Shown here: one piece after another, positions 43,103-51,855 of the stretch
Numbering within the stretch: the stretch's first letter is position 1
Layout of the letters: every line of letters starts with the position of its first letter
Origin: Hymenobacter mellowenesis
GTDB lineage: Bacteria > Bacteroidota > Bacteroidia > Cytophagales > Hymenobacteraceae
Direction: 5' to 3'
Assembly: GCF_030581005.1 (NCBI RefSeq)
Contig: NZ_JAUQSX010000002.1
Location: 124,001 to 188,000 of the forward strand
Length of the DNA stretch: 64,000 bases
Translations under genes and position numbers: made by a program
Notes under the pieces: model-generated
What the model was told of the DNA's origin: nothing
Database searches by the model: none
Seen by the model: the letters and a program-made list of their open reading frames with translations, nothing else

Positions 43103-45466
43103 CTACACAATGCGCACCCGCACGCGTAGTGCTAGCAGGCCTTTCACGCCTTGCAATTCTTCCAGCTCCAACTCCTCCACGCCGGGCTCCAGCAGGCCGC
43201 GGTCCTGCAGATAGTCGATGTATTCGTAATACTCCACGGCTTCGCGGGTTTGGGCGTAGACGAGGGCAATGACACCGGGCTGGGTGAGGCGCTCGCCGGT
43301 GCCCAGCACGGTGGCTTTGTCGATGCGCTTCTTGATGATTTCGTAGCGGATGTTGTAGGCGCCGTCCACGTCGAACTGCCGCTCATCCTGGCGGAAGCGG
43401 ATGCTTAGCGGCTGGCCATGAATGAGGATAAGCTGGGTCGTGTCGAGCGGTACGGGCAGCGTTTCCTTCAGCGCGGCGGTGCGGCGCGTGATTTCCACCA
43501 TGGTCAGCAGCTGCCACAGGCGCAGGTTCTTCAGGAAAACCAGGTCAAACGGCTTGTTTTCCACCAGCGTGCTCCCCACGTAGATGTTGAACTCCACGCC
43601 ATCGGTTTTGTAGCGCTGGAAGTAGTGCGGAAACATCAACTGGGCCTTCTCCTCTTCCTCGTCGAGGTAGTCGCTCACCGCGTCGTTGAGCGTGGTCACG
43701 CTCGTCTCAAAATCCTGCCGCCGCTTGTAAAGAATGCCCAGCTTGGGGTCAATATTGCTCCAGTATTTGGTGATAATGGGGCGCAGCTCGGGCGTGTGCG
43801 CCGCCAAATACTCAAACAGCGGCTCCACCTCACGCTTCAGCGAGTCGTAAATATTGGCTTCGTCGCCGGTCAGCATGCCGTCGTGCAGGCGCTTCAGGTT
43901 CTTGGTGACGTAGAACTTCAGCTCGTCCAGAATTGGCAACTCCTGAAATTCGGAGGCTTTTTTCAGGACTTTGTTGGCCAACGTGAGGTGCTCAATGAGG
44001 TCGCCCTGAATGGCTTCGTTGCGCACCGTGCTGCTGCTGCGGATGTCGCAGGAGCCGTGCAGCGGGTACACGTCTTCAAACACAATGGCTTCCATCTCGG
44101 CCGTGCGGTTGCCGGCGTCGAGCTTGCTGAGCAGGTTGCGGGCCGCGTCCATAAACCGCCATTCCATGGTGGGGTGGATGGCCGTAAACTTCTCGCGGAT
44201 AACCGATTGCACCCGGGCTTGCAAGTCCTCGGCGTTGCGCTTCACCGCCACCGCAAACAGCGGCACAAACTGCGCCACCTTGTCCATGTCGAATTCGTCG
44301 AGCGTGTCGGCCTGCGGCGTGCCCAGCTCCAGCAGGCCCACCGTGTCGTTGCCGTAGGGCAGCAAGGCCAGGATGGCCGAATTAATGCCCAGGCCCACAA
44401 TCTGCTGGCGCAGGTCTTCCGGAATGTCGGCCGTGGCCACGTCCTTCAGCACCAGCGGCTCCCGCTCGCGCAGCAGCCGGTCGTATATCTGCCGGAAGCT
44501 ACCGTCGGCGGTGTTGCTCTGTACCTGCTTGGTGAGAAAGCTGTGGTTGATTTTGTGCCCAAAATCCACAAAGGCCCGTTTTTTCTCATCATAGGCGGCA
44601 ATACCTAGCTGCAGCGAGGGCTGGGCAAACAGCACCCGCAGCTTCTCCTGAATCTGCTCGAAGCGGGCCGGGATTTGCAGCACGTCGCGTTCCAGCAGGT
44701 CGTATTTCAACTCGGAGAGAATTTCCTGCTCGGTGATGTCCACCAGATGCAGCAGGTTAAAGCCCTCCAGCTCGAAGTGCTCGGGCGGCAGCAGTTCGCG
44801 CCACAGCTCGGGTCGGTGGCGGTTGTGTACCAGCATTTCCAGCTGCTCGGGCGTGAGCACGGGCGGCTCGCCCACCACTTTCACCGTGATGAAATCGGAG
44901 TTGAAATCGACGCCGTAGTGGCGGTACAAACCAATTTTGTAGTCGGGCACGGTGAAGACAATGGTGCCCAGCGGCGGAATCTCGGCCCCGTACACCCGGT
45001 TCAGCACCAAGTGGTAAGCCATCAGGCCCATCTGGCGCTCCATGGCCACCATGTCAATGTTCAGCGGCTGCTTAATGATGCGGTCCTTGTTCAGCATCAC
45101 CTCTTCAAACAACTTGGTGGAGTAGAAGCAGTACCGCTGAAACGGCCCAATCACGCCGCTGATGTCGGAAGCAAACGAGGCCGGCGGAAACACGGCCAGC
45201 ATCAGCGTCTCCACAAAGTCGCAGTTGCATTCCAGCACCGAGGCATCGGCCAGGGGGCCGCGGCTCCAGGGGGCCTGCGCCACCTGCTGGCCAATGGCTT
45301 CGGCCAACAGCCGCACGCCGGCGTTGGTCGATTCCTCCCGCTTTTTCCAGTAGGCAATTAGCGGCTCCAGGCTGAGCGTGGAGCGGAACGGAAACGAGGT
45401 GGGGGCGGCGTTGGTGCGCGAATCGGGCACCGCCAGGGCCAGGGACAGAGGAGAATCGACAGCCAT
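43103..45466 (-). CDS. large GAF domain-containing protein
   Basis: A 787-aa soluble protein. The middle (about 280-430) looks like a GAF sensor fold (LGINSAILALLPYGNDTVGLLELGT). N- and C-terminal parts are helical and not recognised (for example DFETSVTTLNDAVSDYLDEEEEKAQLMFPHYFQRYKTDGVEFNIYVG). No kinase, HD-GYP, GGDEF or DNA-binding output domain is seen. Similar long GAF proteins occur in Bacteroidota without known role. Two starts are possible: 45487 (MAVFLVPMAVDSP) and 45466 (MAVDSPLSLAL); the second is chosen since the first adds only seven hydrophobic residues. Confidence 0.82.
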   Translation of the reverse strand: MAVDSPLSLALAVPDSRTNAAPTSFPFRSTLSLEPLIAYWKKREESTNAGVRLLAEAIGQQVAQAPWSRGPLADASVLECNCDFVETLMLAVFPPASFASDISGVIGPFQRYCFYSTKLFEEVMLNKDRIIKQPLNIDMVAMERQMGLMAYHLVLNRVYGAEIPPLGTIVFTVPDYKIGLYRHYGVDFNSDFITVKVVGEPPVLTPEQLEMLVHNRHRPELWRELLPPEHFELEGFNLLHLVDITEQEILSELKYDLLERDVLQIPARFEQIQEKLRVLFAQPSLQLGIAAYDEKKRAFVDFGHKINHSFLTKQVQSNTADGSFRQIYDRLLREREPLVLKDVATADIPEDLRQQIVGLGINSAILALLPYGNDTVGLLELGTPQADTLDEFDMDKVAQFVPLFAVAVKRNAEDLQARVQSVIREKFTAIHPTMEWRFMDAARNLLSKLDAGNRTAEMEAIVFEDVYPLHGSCDIRSSSTVRNEAIQGDLIEHLTLANKVLKKASEFQELPILDELKFYVTKNLKRLHDGMLTGDEANIYDSLKREVEPLFEYLAAHTPELRPIITKYWSNIDPKLGILYKRRQDFETSVTTLNDAVSDYLDEEEEKAQLMFPHYFQRYKTDGVEFNIYVGSTLVENKPFDLVFLKNLRLWQLLTMVEITRRTAALKETLPVPLDTTQLILIHGQPLSIRFRQDERQFDVDGAYNIRYEIIKKRIDKATVLGTGERLTQPGVIALVYAQTREAVEYYEYIDYLQDRGLLEPGVEELELEELQGVKGLLALRVRVRIV

Positions 45467-45544
45467 AGGGACAAGAAACACCGCCATTCGCCCAATCGTT
45501 GCAGCGCGGCAAAAGCTATACGTGCCAAGTCTCTGGCACGGCCA

Positions 45545-46078
45545 TTAGGGAATTAGCAGGTAGGGCTTTTCCTTTAAGTTGACAGACTTTGTTACCCCAC
45601 TGCTATCGTAAGCCACCGTTTTGGTGGTGTTAATGTAGGTAGTGCAACACCCGTCGGCCACCAAGCGGCCCTGAATGCGGATGCCATTGATGACGAAAGC
45701 CGTAGTAGGCACGCCCTTGTTTATGCCGCCGGGGTGGGCCAGGTACTGCACCACGTAGAGGTAATTGGCCAGGTTCGCGTTGGCGACGCGCGCAAACGGG
45801 GTGTTGTTGTTGATGAGAATGGAGTCGCCCCCGACCGGCGCCGCGCCGCGCACCAGCGTCACCGTTTCGGGGCGGACGATGCCGGTAGTGTCCTTCGGGT
45901 AGCGCAAAATGGTCAGCGTATCGAGGTCGTTCACCGCGTATCGGGACGAGAAGCGCAGCTTCACGGCATCGGCCAGCGGGTCTTCGGCCTCGCACTCATT
46001 ATTGGCGCAGCAGCCGCCCCAGAGCGCGGTGCTGAGCAGGGCAAAGGCAGAAAGACGAAGGGAGTGCGAAAGAGCCAT
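45545..46078 (-). CDS. hypothetical lipoprotein
   Basis: A 177-aa protein of unknown family. The N-terminus LSLSAFALLSTALWGGC-like gives a possible lipobox at Cys22-23, followed by CANNECEAEDP, so the mature protein begins with several cysteines. The rest is beta-rich, including VKLRFSSRYAVNDLDTLTILRYP and YLYVVQYL, and ends KEKPYLLIP. Probably envelope-located. It is separated from the 219-aa gene upstream by 99 bases; a promoter-like TACCTTTG lies just 8 bases before the ATG. Confidence 0.75.
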   Translation of the reverse strand: MALSHSLRLSAFALLSTALWGGCCANNECEAEDPLADAVKLRFSSRYAVNDLDTLTILRYPKDTTGIVRPETVTLVRGAAPVGGDSILINNNTPFARVANANLANYLYVVQYLAHPGGINKGVPTTAFVINGIRIQGRLVADGCCTTYINTTKTVAYDSSGVTKSVNLKEKPYLLIP

Positions 46079-46085
46079 AGCACCT

Positions 46086-46093
46086 CAAAGGTA
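46086..46093 (-). promoter_or_regulatory. putative -7 element, possibly giving a leaderless mRNA
   Basis: TACCTTTG on the minus strand; the expected transcription start is about at the ATG at 46078. No clear TTG upstream. Confidence 0.35.
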
Positions 46094-46177
46094 AGGCCCG
46101 AGGCACTCTCCGACGGGGAGCACACCTCGGGCCAGGCCGGGTTGATGTTAAAAGGCGGCGGCTGCGAGCCGGGCCGC

Positions 46178-46837
46178 TTAGCGGCTGCCAGTCACGACGG
46201 ACGACGACGGCAGGGTGGGGTTGTCTACGGCGCCGCCGGCCAGGAGCAGGGGCCGCAGGCGGGCCGTGGCCGTATCGAGCTGGGGCCGAATCTGGGCCAT
46301 GGCGCCGCGCAGGGCAATGATGTCGGCCAGGCGCGGGGCGGTGGTTTGGGAATAGCCGTGGTACATGGCCACTTTCACTTCCGACGTGCCGGTGCCGGCA
46401 TAGGAGCCCAGCAGGTTGCCGGCGGCGTCGCTCACCTGCACTTCGGCCTGCAGCGTGGTCTTATACCATTCGAGCGGAATGCCCAGCACGGCCGGAATCA
46501 TGAACGTGAGTACCTGCAGGCCCTGCACGGCGCGGCCGGTGCGCAGGGTTTTCACTTTTTTCACCACCAGCTTGGCGTAGCCGAAAGTGGCCGAATCGGT
46601 GGGCTCCGTCAGGTTGATGTGGCACTCTTGCTGGAACAACTTCAGCGGGTCTTCGGGAAGGGCACCGTCGTTCATCGCGAGTGGACCCTGGTCGGCCAGA
46701 ATTTCCAGGGCCGGCAGACGCTTGGCGATGGAGGCCGTGGGCGTGCTGCGCATCTGGTTTTTTACCGACACACAAGCAGGGGCTGCTAATATGGCCGGCG
46801 CAAGGGCCAGCAGCACGAGTCGACGAGTCAATTTCAT
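46178..46837 (-). CDS. hypothetical exported protein
   Basis: A 219-aa protein of unknown family with an N-terminal signal (MKLTRRLVLLALAPAILAAPAC), possibly a lipoprotein at Cys22, though Pro at -2 makes the lipobox weak. A central hydrophobic stretch (TFMIPAVLGIPLEWYKTTLQAEVQV) and a later GSYAGTGTSEVKVAMYHGYS resemble small envelope lipoproteins. The C-terminal 40 residues are low complexity. Same strand as the following 177-aa lipoprotein and may be related in role. Confidence 0.72.
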   Translation of the reverse strand: MKLTRRLVLLALAPAILAAPACVSVKNQMRSTPTASIAKRLPALEILADQGPLAMNDGALPEDPLKLFQQECHINLTEPTDSATFGYAKLVVKKVKTLRTGRAVQGLQVLTFMIPAVLGIPLEWYKTTLQAEVQVSDAAGNLLGSYAGTGTSEVKVAMYHGYSQTTAPRLADIIALRGAMAQIRPQLDTATARLRPLLLAGGAVDNPTLPSSSVVTGSR

Positions 46838-47032
46838 AGCACTAATGAATCAGGAAGCGGAAAAAGGGAAAGGCGAAAGCTGAAAAGTGCAATAAAGCCG
46901 GGTGGAAGTAGCACTAAGCGCTTTAAGTAGTAGCTAAATTAACGGTTTCAGTCGGCAAGGTGTTCAAAATTCGGCGAATGGCGCGAAAAAGTCCCTGACC
47001 GGAACGAAAAAAGCCGGCCAGATTGACTCAAA

Positions 47033-48436
47033 TCAATGCGCCAATTCGGGCTGTTCGGCCACGGCTGTGGGGTCGGGTCCCACGTAATCGTCCACAAATT
47101 CACCTTCCCAGCGGGCCACCACGGCCGAGGCCAGGCAGTTGCCCAGCACGTTCACGGCGGTGCGGGCCATGTCCATCAGCGCATCAATGCCGAGGATGAT
47201 GAACACCGGCCACGGCGGCAGGTTGAACGACGGCAGTGTGGCCAGCAGAATAACGAGCGAAGCGCGCGGCACGCCCGCCACGCCCTTGCTGGTGAGCATG
47301 AGGGTGAAGACGAGCAGCATCTGGTCGCCAAACGACAGCGGCACGCCCGCCGCCTGGGCCACAAACACCGAAGCCAGTGATAGATAGAGCGTCGTGCCGT
47401 CGAGGTTGAAGGAGTAGCCCGTGGGCATCACGAAGGCCACAATGCGGCGCGGCACCCCGATGCTTTCCATGGCTTCCATGGCGCGGGGTAGGGCCGCTTC
47501 GCTGGAAGTGGTGGCGAAGGCAATGCTCATGGGCTCGGCCACGGCCGCGACGAAGCGGCGCAGCGGAATGCGCATGAGCAGCGCCACGGGCAGCAAAATG
47601 AGCAGAATGAAGGCAATGAGCGCGCCGTAGAGCGTAAGCAGCAACTGGAAGGCGTTGAGCAGCGGCCCGAAGCCGAGCTTGGCCACCGTGTAAGCCATGG
47701 CGCCGCCCACGCCCAGCGGCGCGAAGTACATCACCACGTTGGTGAACTTGAACATGACCTCCGACAGGCTCTCGCAGAACTCCAGCATCACGCGGCGGGG
47801 CCGTTCGGGCGTGAGCGCCAGGCCGATGGCGAACAGAATAGCGAAAATAACCACCTGCAGCACCTGCCCCTCGGCCACCGACTTGGCAATGTTTTCGGGG
47901 AAGATGTGCAGGATGATTTCGGCCACCGTCTGGGGCGCGGCCGCGGTAATGGCTTCTTCCTTGATGCCGGCCTGGCTGATGCCCACGCCGGCTTTGGTGA
48001 GGTTGATGGCTGCCAGGCCGATGAACAGGGCGAACGTGGTGACGATTTCGAAGTACACCAGCGCCTTCAGGCCCATGCGGCCCACCTGCTTGAGGTTGGC
48101 GTGGCCGGCAATGCCAACCACCAGCGTACCAAAAACCAGCGGCGCGATGATGGTTTTAACCAGCCGTAAGAAAGCGTCGCTCAGTACCTTAAGGTTGAGT
48201 GCTACCTCGGGCGCATCGTGGCCCAGCTCGATGCCGACCAGCATGGCCAGCACAATCCAGAGCGTGAGGGAGCGGCGGGGGTACACGGCCGCCGCCAGCG
48301 CCAGCAGCGCCAGCCAGCGCGCGGCCAGCAGCGCCGGCTCGGGCAGGGCTACTATGTGATTAGCGTTGAGCGCGGTAAGCAGGCCGGCCAGCAGCAGGAA
48401 TACCAGGGCAATGGGGAGTAAACGGGATTTTGCCAT
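47033..48436 (-). CDS. dicarboxylate/amino acid:cation symporter (DAACS)
   Basis: A 467-aa inner-membrane symporter of the GltP/DctA family, which takes up glutamate, aspartate or C4-dicarboxylates with protons or sodium. The substrate-binding region is visible in FATTSSEAALPRAMEAMESIGVPRRIVAFVMPTGYSFNLDGTTLYL, with the serine-rich hairpin turn and the NLDGT motif. The N-terminal 60 residues add two or three helices before the usual family start (WIVLAMLVGIELGHDAP). Single gene. Which acid is taken up is not decided by sequence. Confidence 0.93.
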   Translation of the reverse strand: MAKSRLLPIALVFLLLAGLLTALNANHIVALPEPALLAARWLALLALAAAVYPRRSLTLWIVLAMLVGIELGHDAPEVALNLKVLSDAFLRLVKTIIAPLVFGTLVVGIAGHANLKQVGRMGLKALVYFEIVTTFALFIGLAAINLTKAGVGISQAGIKEEAITAAAPQTVAEIILHIFPENIAKSVAEGQVLQVVIFAILFAIGLALTPERPRRVMLEFCESLSEVMFKFTNVVMYFAPLGVGGAMAYTVAKLGFGPLLNAFQLLLTLYGALIAFILLILLPVALLMRIPLRRFVAAVAEPMSIAFATTSSEAALPRAMEAMESIGVPRRIVAFVMPTGYSFNLDGTTLYLSLASVFVAQAAGVPLSFGDQMLLVFTLMLTSKGVAGVPRASLVILLATLPSFNLPPWPVFIILGIDALMDMARTAVNVLGNCLASAVVARWEGEFVDDYVGPDPTAVAEQPELAH

Positions 48437-48670
48437 GCTTTTGGAAAAAGGGCAGGGTGGGGGAATGAGGCCCTAAAGAACGGCATTATCCAGCCAGCAG
48501 CACGATTGTGGCCGCAATTGCCCGGCGCCCAGGGGATGAAATAACCGGCCTTCTACCCAAAGACAGCCCTTAAAAACCCGGCGCAAGTGGCCTTTTTCGT
48601 GAGCGGTGCGTAGCTGTGGTGTTTTCGCTGCATCTTCGGCGCCCCATTCCGCGGCCTCGCTTTCTCCTCC

Positions 48671-49678
48671 ATGCCCACCTGGACCCTTACTGCCCATTCG
48701 CTGCCCCTGCGCTTCGTGTGGAAAATATCGCGCAACGCTTCTTCCAGCAAAACCAACCTGCTTTTGCAGGCGGCCGGCCACGGACACACCGGCCTGGGCG
48801 AAGCCGCGCCCAACGTACGCTATAACGAAACCCCGGAACTGCTGAGCCAGCAGTTTGCCGCCCTGCAAGCCCACGGCCTCTCCGACGTGGCTACCCTGGC
48901 CGGCCTCGATGCCCTGCTGGCAGCCCGGCCCGTGGCGCACGCCCTCAGCTTCGCGCTGGAGTCGGCGCTGGTGCAGTGGCTGGCCGCGCAGGCCGGCCAG
49001 CCGGTGTGGCAATGGCTGGGCGTGCCCGCGCCAGCGCCGGCCGTGCCCACGGCCTTCTCGCTGCCCATTATGGAGGTGGGGGAGGTGGCCGGCTTCCTGC
49101 GCGAGCTGGACATGCAGCGCTTTGAACTCATCAAGATTAAAGTGAACCAAGCCGAGGGGCTCGACCTGCTGCGCGAAGTGGCGCGGACGCTGCCCGGCCA
49201 CTCCCTGCTGGTGGACGGCAACGAGGCGTGGCCCGACGCCGACGCCGTGCTGCAATTTCTGGAGCAAGCCGCCGCCCTGCCCGGCCTCAACCTGCGCTTT
49301 CTGGAGCAGCCGCTGCCGGCCGCCTTCACCGACCATTATCGTTACCTAAAGCCGCGCAGCATCGTGCCGCTGCTAGCCGATGAATCGGTGACGGACGCGG
49401 CCGACTTTGCCGACATCGCGCAGCAGTTCCACGGCGTCAACGTGAAGCTGATGAAGGCCGGCGGCTACCGGCGCGGCATCGAGCTGCTGCGCAACACTCG
49501 CGCCCACGGCCTTATTCCCATGCTGGGCTGCATGGTCGAAACATCGGTGGGCATTGCGGCGGCCCTGCAAATCAGCGCCCTGGCCGATGTGCACGACCTC
49601 GATGGCTTCCTCATCGTGAAAGATGAGCCCTTTGGCCTCGTGACCGAAGCGGCCGGGCAGCTGCGGCTGCTGGCGTGA
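48671..49678 (+). CDS. dipeptide epimerase (enolase superfamily)
   Basis: A 335-aa enolase-superfamily enzyme. The general base pair is KIKV, the metal ligands are in LVDGNEAW, EQPLP and LLADESV, and the second base lysine is in VNVKLMKAGG. The end GCMVETSVGIAAALQISAL and DLDGFLIV is that of L-Ala-D/L-Glu epimerases and related dipeptide epimerases, which recycle peptidoglycan peptides. o-Succinylbenzoate synthase is the main alternative but usually lacks this ending. Cytosolic. It is single and convergent with the DUF6799 gene. Confidence 0.88.
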   Translation: MPTWTLTAHSLPLRFVWKISRNASSSKTNLLLQAAGHGHTGLGEAAPNVRYNETPELLSQQFAALQAHGLSDVATLAGLDALLAARPVAHALSFALESALVQWLAAQAGQPVWQWLGVPAPAPAVPTAFSLPIMEVGEVAGFLRELDMQRFELIKIKVNQAEGLDLLREVARTLPGHSLLVDGNEAWPDADAVLQFLEQAAALPGLNLRFLEQPLPAAFTDHYRYLKPRSIVPLLADESVTDAADFADIAQQFHGVNVKLMKAGGYRRGIELLRNTRAHGLIPMLGCMVETSVGIAAALQISALADVHDLDGFLIVKDEPFGLVTEAAGQLRLLA

Positions 49679-49706
49679 GGCAGCTGATTGAATCAGGCAA
49701 AATTCT

Positions 49707-49790
49707 CATGCTGAGCGCAGTCGAAGCATCTTTAATGCGCCAGTAATTATTTGCTTCTGCACGCGAGATGCTTCGGCTGCGCTCAGCATG
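49707..49790. repeat. family A inverted repeat
   Basis: 25-base arms at 49707-49731 and 49766-49790 with one U-G pair; inner parts differ from other copies. It lies between the convergent epimerase and DUF6799 genes. Confidence 0.9.
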
Positions 49791-49817
49791 GCCGCTCTTT
49801 TCGACTGGTACAGCGTG

Positions 49818-50396
49818 CTATTTCGGCGAGTTCAGCTGCGAATTGATTTGCGTAAGCTGGTCGTCGATGGATTTGGTATCGGGCAGGTCGGTGCGGCCCT
49901 GGCTCAGCAGCTGCACTTTTTGCGTCAGCAGTTCCACTTTTTTCTGGAGCAGGCCCACCTGAACGGCGGGGTCGGAGAAACCGGGGCCGCGCTCGGTGTA
50001 GGTTTCGTAACGAGCGCCGTTGGCCCCGGGAATGCCGGCGGCAGCATCGCCCCGGGCGGCGGCGGCACTGCTGGGCGTGGCAAACACCACGCCGCCGTCG
50101 GGACGCACGTAGTCGCCGTCGTGGAGCGTGATTTTCTTCCCTTTGGGGTTTATTTTGTCGGCGGGCATTTCCACGATGCCGTTTTTGTAATTGATTTTAA
50201 CGCCGTTGCGCAATTTTACATTTTGTGTGAGCGGCGTGATTTGGCTGCCTTCGCGCCGCACCACTTCGCCATCTTTCATGAGAAACTGGGTGTTGGCGGT
50301 GGTTTGGACCGGAAAGCCGCCGTCCTGGGCAGCCGCGAGGCGGGGCGAGGCGGCCAGGCAGCCGGCCACAGAAGCAATCAACAGGAAGCGAAACAT
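49818..50396 (-). CDS. DUF6799-type secreted protein
   Basis: A 192-aa protein starting at 50396 (MFRFLLIASVAGCLAA) with a signal peptide ending AAAQ. The body has repeating beta units (TQFLMKDGEVVRREGSQITPLTQNVKLRNGVKINYKNGIV, ITLHDGDYVRPDGGVVF) as in DUF6799 of Bacteroidota, and a C-terminal coiled coil (VGLLQKKVELLTQKVQLLSQ). The long in-frame extension upstream to 50906 is antisense to marR and is not used. Envelope-located; role unknown. Confidence 0.82.
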   Translation of the reverse strand: MFRFLLIASVAGCLAASPRLAAAQDGGFPVQTTANTQFLMKDGEVVRREGSQITPLTQNVKLRNGVKINYKNGIVEMPADKINPKGKKITLHDGDYVRPDGGVVFATPSSAAAARGDAAAGIPGANGARYETYTERGPGFSDPAVQVGLLQKKVELLTQKVQLLSQGRTDLPDTKSIDDQLTQINSQLNSPK

Positions 50397-50501
50397 AGCT
50401 GTAAGGAAATGTGAATGATGCCGGGGAATACGTTTTTGCGGCTGCCACGGCCATATTTCGCTATCGAACCAAACTTTTTTTAACAATTTATGGGAACGAT
50501 G

Positions 50502-50532
50502 TTGCGACATTAAATGTATGTACATAAATTTG
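50502..50532 (+). promoter_or_regulatory. promoter of marR with overlapping palindrome
   Basis: TTG 50502-50504, 20-base spacer, TAAATTTG 50525-50532: a full Bacteroidota promoter match, start expected near 50538. The perfect palindrome TATGTACATA at 50517-50526 lies in the spacer and touches the -7 box, a good position for a MarR operator. It makes the upstream ATG at 50518 untranscribed, which supports the 50554 start. Confidence 0.75.
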
Positions 50533-50553
50533 CAACCGATTCCACTGCCTCTT

Positions 50554-51045
50554 ATGCGCATCGAAGACGAAATCAAGCAGCCCACTTTCCGCGACGAGTA
50601 CCAGAAGGCCATCATCAACCTGGTGTACACCACCGGTTGGTTGCAGCTGCGCCAAGCCACCGCGTTTAAGACGTTTGGCCTCACGCTGCCGCAGTTCAAC
50701 ATTCTGCGCATTCTGCGGGGCCAGCACCCGCTGCCCGCTACCGTGGCGCTGCTCATCGACCGCATGCTGGACAAAACCAGCAACGCCTCCCGCATCGTGG
50801 ACCGGCTGGAGGAAAAGAAGCTCGTGACCCGCACCGTGTGCCCCGCCAACCGCCGGGCCGTGGACATCCGCATTACCCCGGCTGGCCTGGAGCTGCTGAA
50901 AACCATTGAGGATTCCGGCCTGATGGAAAAGAATGGTACCCAGTTTCTTACCCCCGACGAAGCCCGTCAGCTGAATGTCTTGCTCGACAAAATCCGCACC
51001 GAGGACGGCGACGGGACAACCCTGCACCAGCCTTCCTGCGAGTAG
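50554..51045 (+). CDS. MarR family transcriptional regulator
   Basis: A 163-aa winged-helix regulator. Helix-turn-helix region: GLTLPQFNILRILRGQHPLPATVALLIDRMLDKTSNASRIVDRLEEKKLV, with the wing TRTVCPANRRAVDIRITPAG. The start MRIEDEIKQP at 50554 follows the promoter start. It is transcribed together with or just before the YceI gene, a pairing common in Hymenobacter-like genomes, and likely represses it and itself through the palindrome in its promoter. Ligand unknown. Confidence 0.92.
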   Translation: MRIEDEIKQPTFRDEYQKAIINLVYTTGWLQLRQATAFKTFGLTLPQFNILRILRGQHPLPATVALLIDRMLDKTSNASRIVDRLEEKKLVTRTVCPANRRAVDIRITPAGLELLKTIEDSGLMEKNGTQFLTPDEARQLNVLLDKIRTEDGDGTTLHQPSCE

Positions 51046-51120
51046 GGGTTGGCACGTTTTTTAGTGGCTGCCCAGCCACGCTTTATTTCAGAATTACCCT
51101 TTTTTTACTTTTTTCTTCAA

Positions 51121-51765
51121 ATGAAAAATCTCCTGTTGCCCGCTTTGTTCGCTGTTGCTGTACTGGGCGCCGCCCCCGCTGCTTCGGCCCAAAAAAATAA
51201 CAGCGCCAAAATGGCCACCAACGCCCCCGCCTACGCCGTGCAGCCGCAGCTGAGCACCCTGGGCTGGGAAGGTAAAGCCGTGACGCACGGCCACAACGGA
51301 ACCATGAACTTCAGCTCGGGCGAGCTGCTGGTGAAAGGCAACGCCATTGTGGGCGGCACCGTGACCGTGGACATGAAAACCATGAAGGCCACCGACATCA
51401 AAGACGAAAGCAGCCAAGGCAAATTTGTGGGCCACATGAGCAGCGACGACTTCTTCGGCGTGGCTACGTACCCCACTTCGACCTTCAAAATCGTGAGCGT
51501 AGCCCCCATCAAAGGCGCCGCTAAAGAGGCCGACAACGCCACCATCACCGGTGACATGACCATCAAAGGCGTGACGCAGCGCATCAGTTTCCCCGCCAAA
51601 GTGGGCGTGAAAGGCGACCTGGCCTCGGCCACCGGCAAAGTGACCATCGACCGCACCAAATTCGGCCTGAAGTACGGCTCGAAGTCGTTCTTCGAGAGCA
51701 TCGGCGACAAAGCCATCTACGACACGTTCGACCTGACGTTCAACGTGATTGCCAAGAAAGCCTAA
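51121..51765 (+). CDS. YceI family lipid-binding protein
   Basis: A 214-aa periplasmic protein with a signal peptide (MKNLLLPALFAVAVLGAAPAASAQ). The YceI fold, a lipocalin-like barrel that binds polyisoprenoids, is visible in LSTLGWEGKAVTHGHNGTMNFSSGELLVKGNAIVGGTVTVDMKTM, GKFVGHMSSDDFFGVATYPTSTFKIVS and ITGDMTIKGVTQRISFPAKV. Start at 51121, 76 bases after marR, so the two are probably an operon under MarR control. Terminated by the hairpin at 51828-51855. Confidence 0.94.
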   Translation: MKNLLLPALFAVAVLGAAPAASAQKNNSAKMATNAPAYAVQPQLSTLGWEGKAVTHGHNGTMNFSSGELLVKGNAIVGGTVTVDMKTMKATDIKDESSQGKFVGHMSSDDFFGVATYPTSTFKIVSVAPIKGAAKEADNATITGDMTIKGVTQRISFPAKVGVKGDLASATGKVTIDRTKFGLKYGSKSFFESIGDKAIYDTFDLTFNVIAKKA

Positions 51766-51827
51766 TTACGAATTCGCTCGGATTCCACGGATTTTGTGGA
51801 CGTTGCCTTGCGAGCCGATTAACAATG

Positions 51828-51855
51828 AAAAAGCCCGCCATTTGGCGGGCTTTTT
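51828..51855. terminator. bidirectional terminator hairpin
   Basis: 13-bp stem (51828-51840, 51843-51855) with a 2-base loop and A/T-run flanks between the convergent YceI and the next gene. Confidence 0.9.

Noticed and set aside
46838-47032. Possible small gene in the 195-base gap before the symporter stop
   Set aside because: No frame with good start, length and codon use was found; the gap seems to hold only upstream sequence of the 219-aa gene.
48437-48670. Possible gene or regulatory RNA in the 234-base divergent gap
   Set aside because: Neither a convincing frame nor a strong fold or consensus promoter could be seen by eye.
49818-50396. DUF6799 gene and marR as a divergent regulated pair
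   Set aside because: They are divergent, but only marR has a recognisable promoter; no operator-like sequence is seen on the DUF6799 side, so co-regulation is not supported.
50397-50906. N-terminal extension of the DUF6799 frame
   Set aside because: It is antisense to marR and crosses its promoter; the signal peptide starts at 50396.
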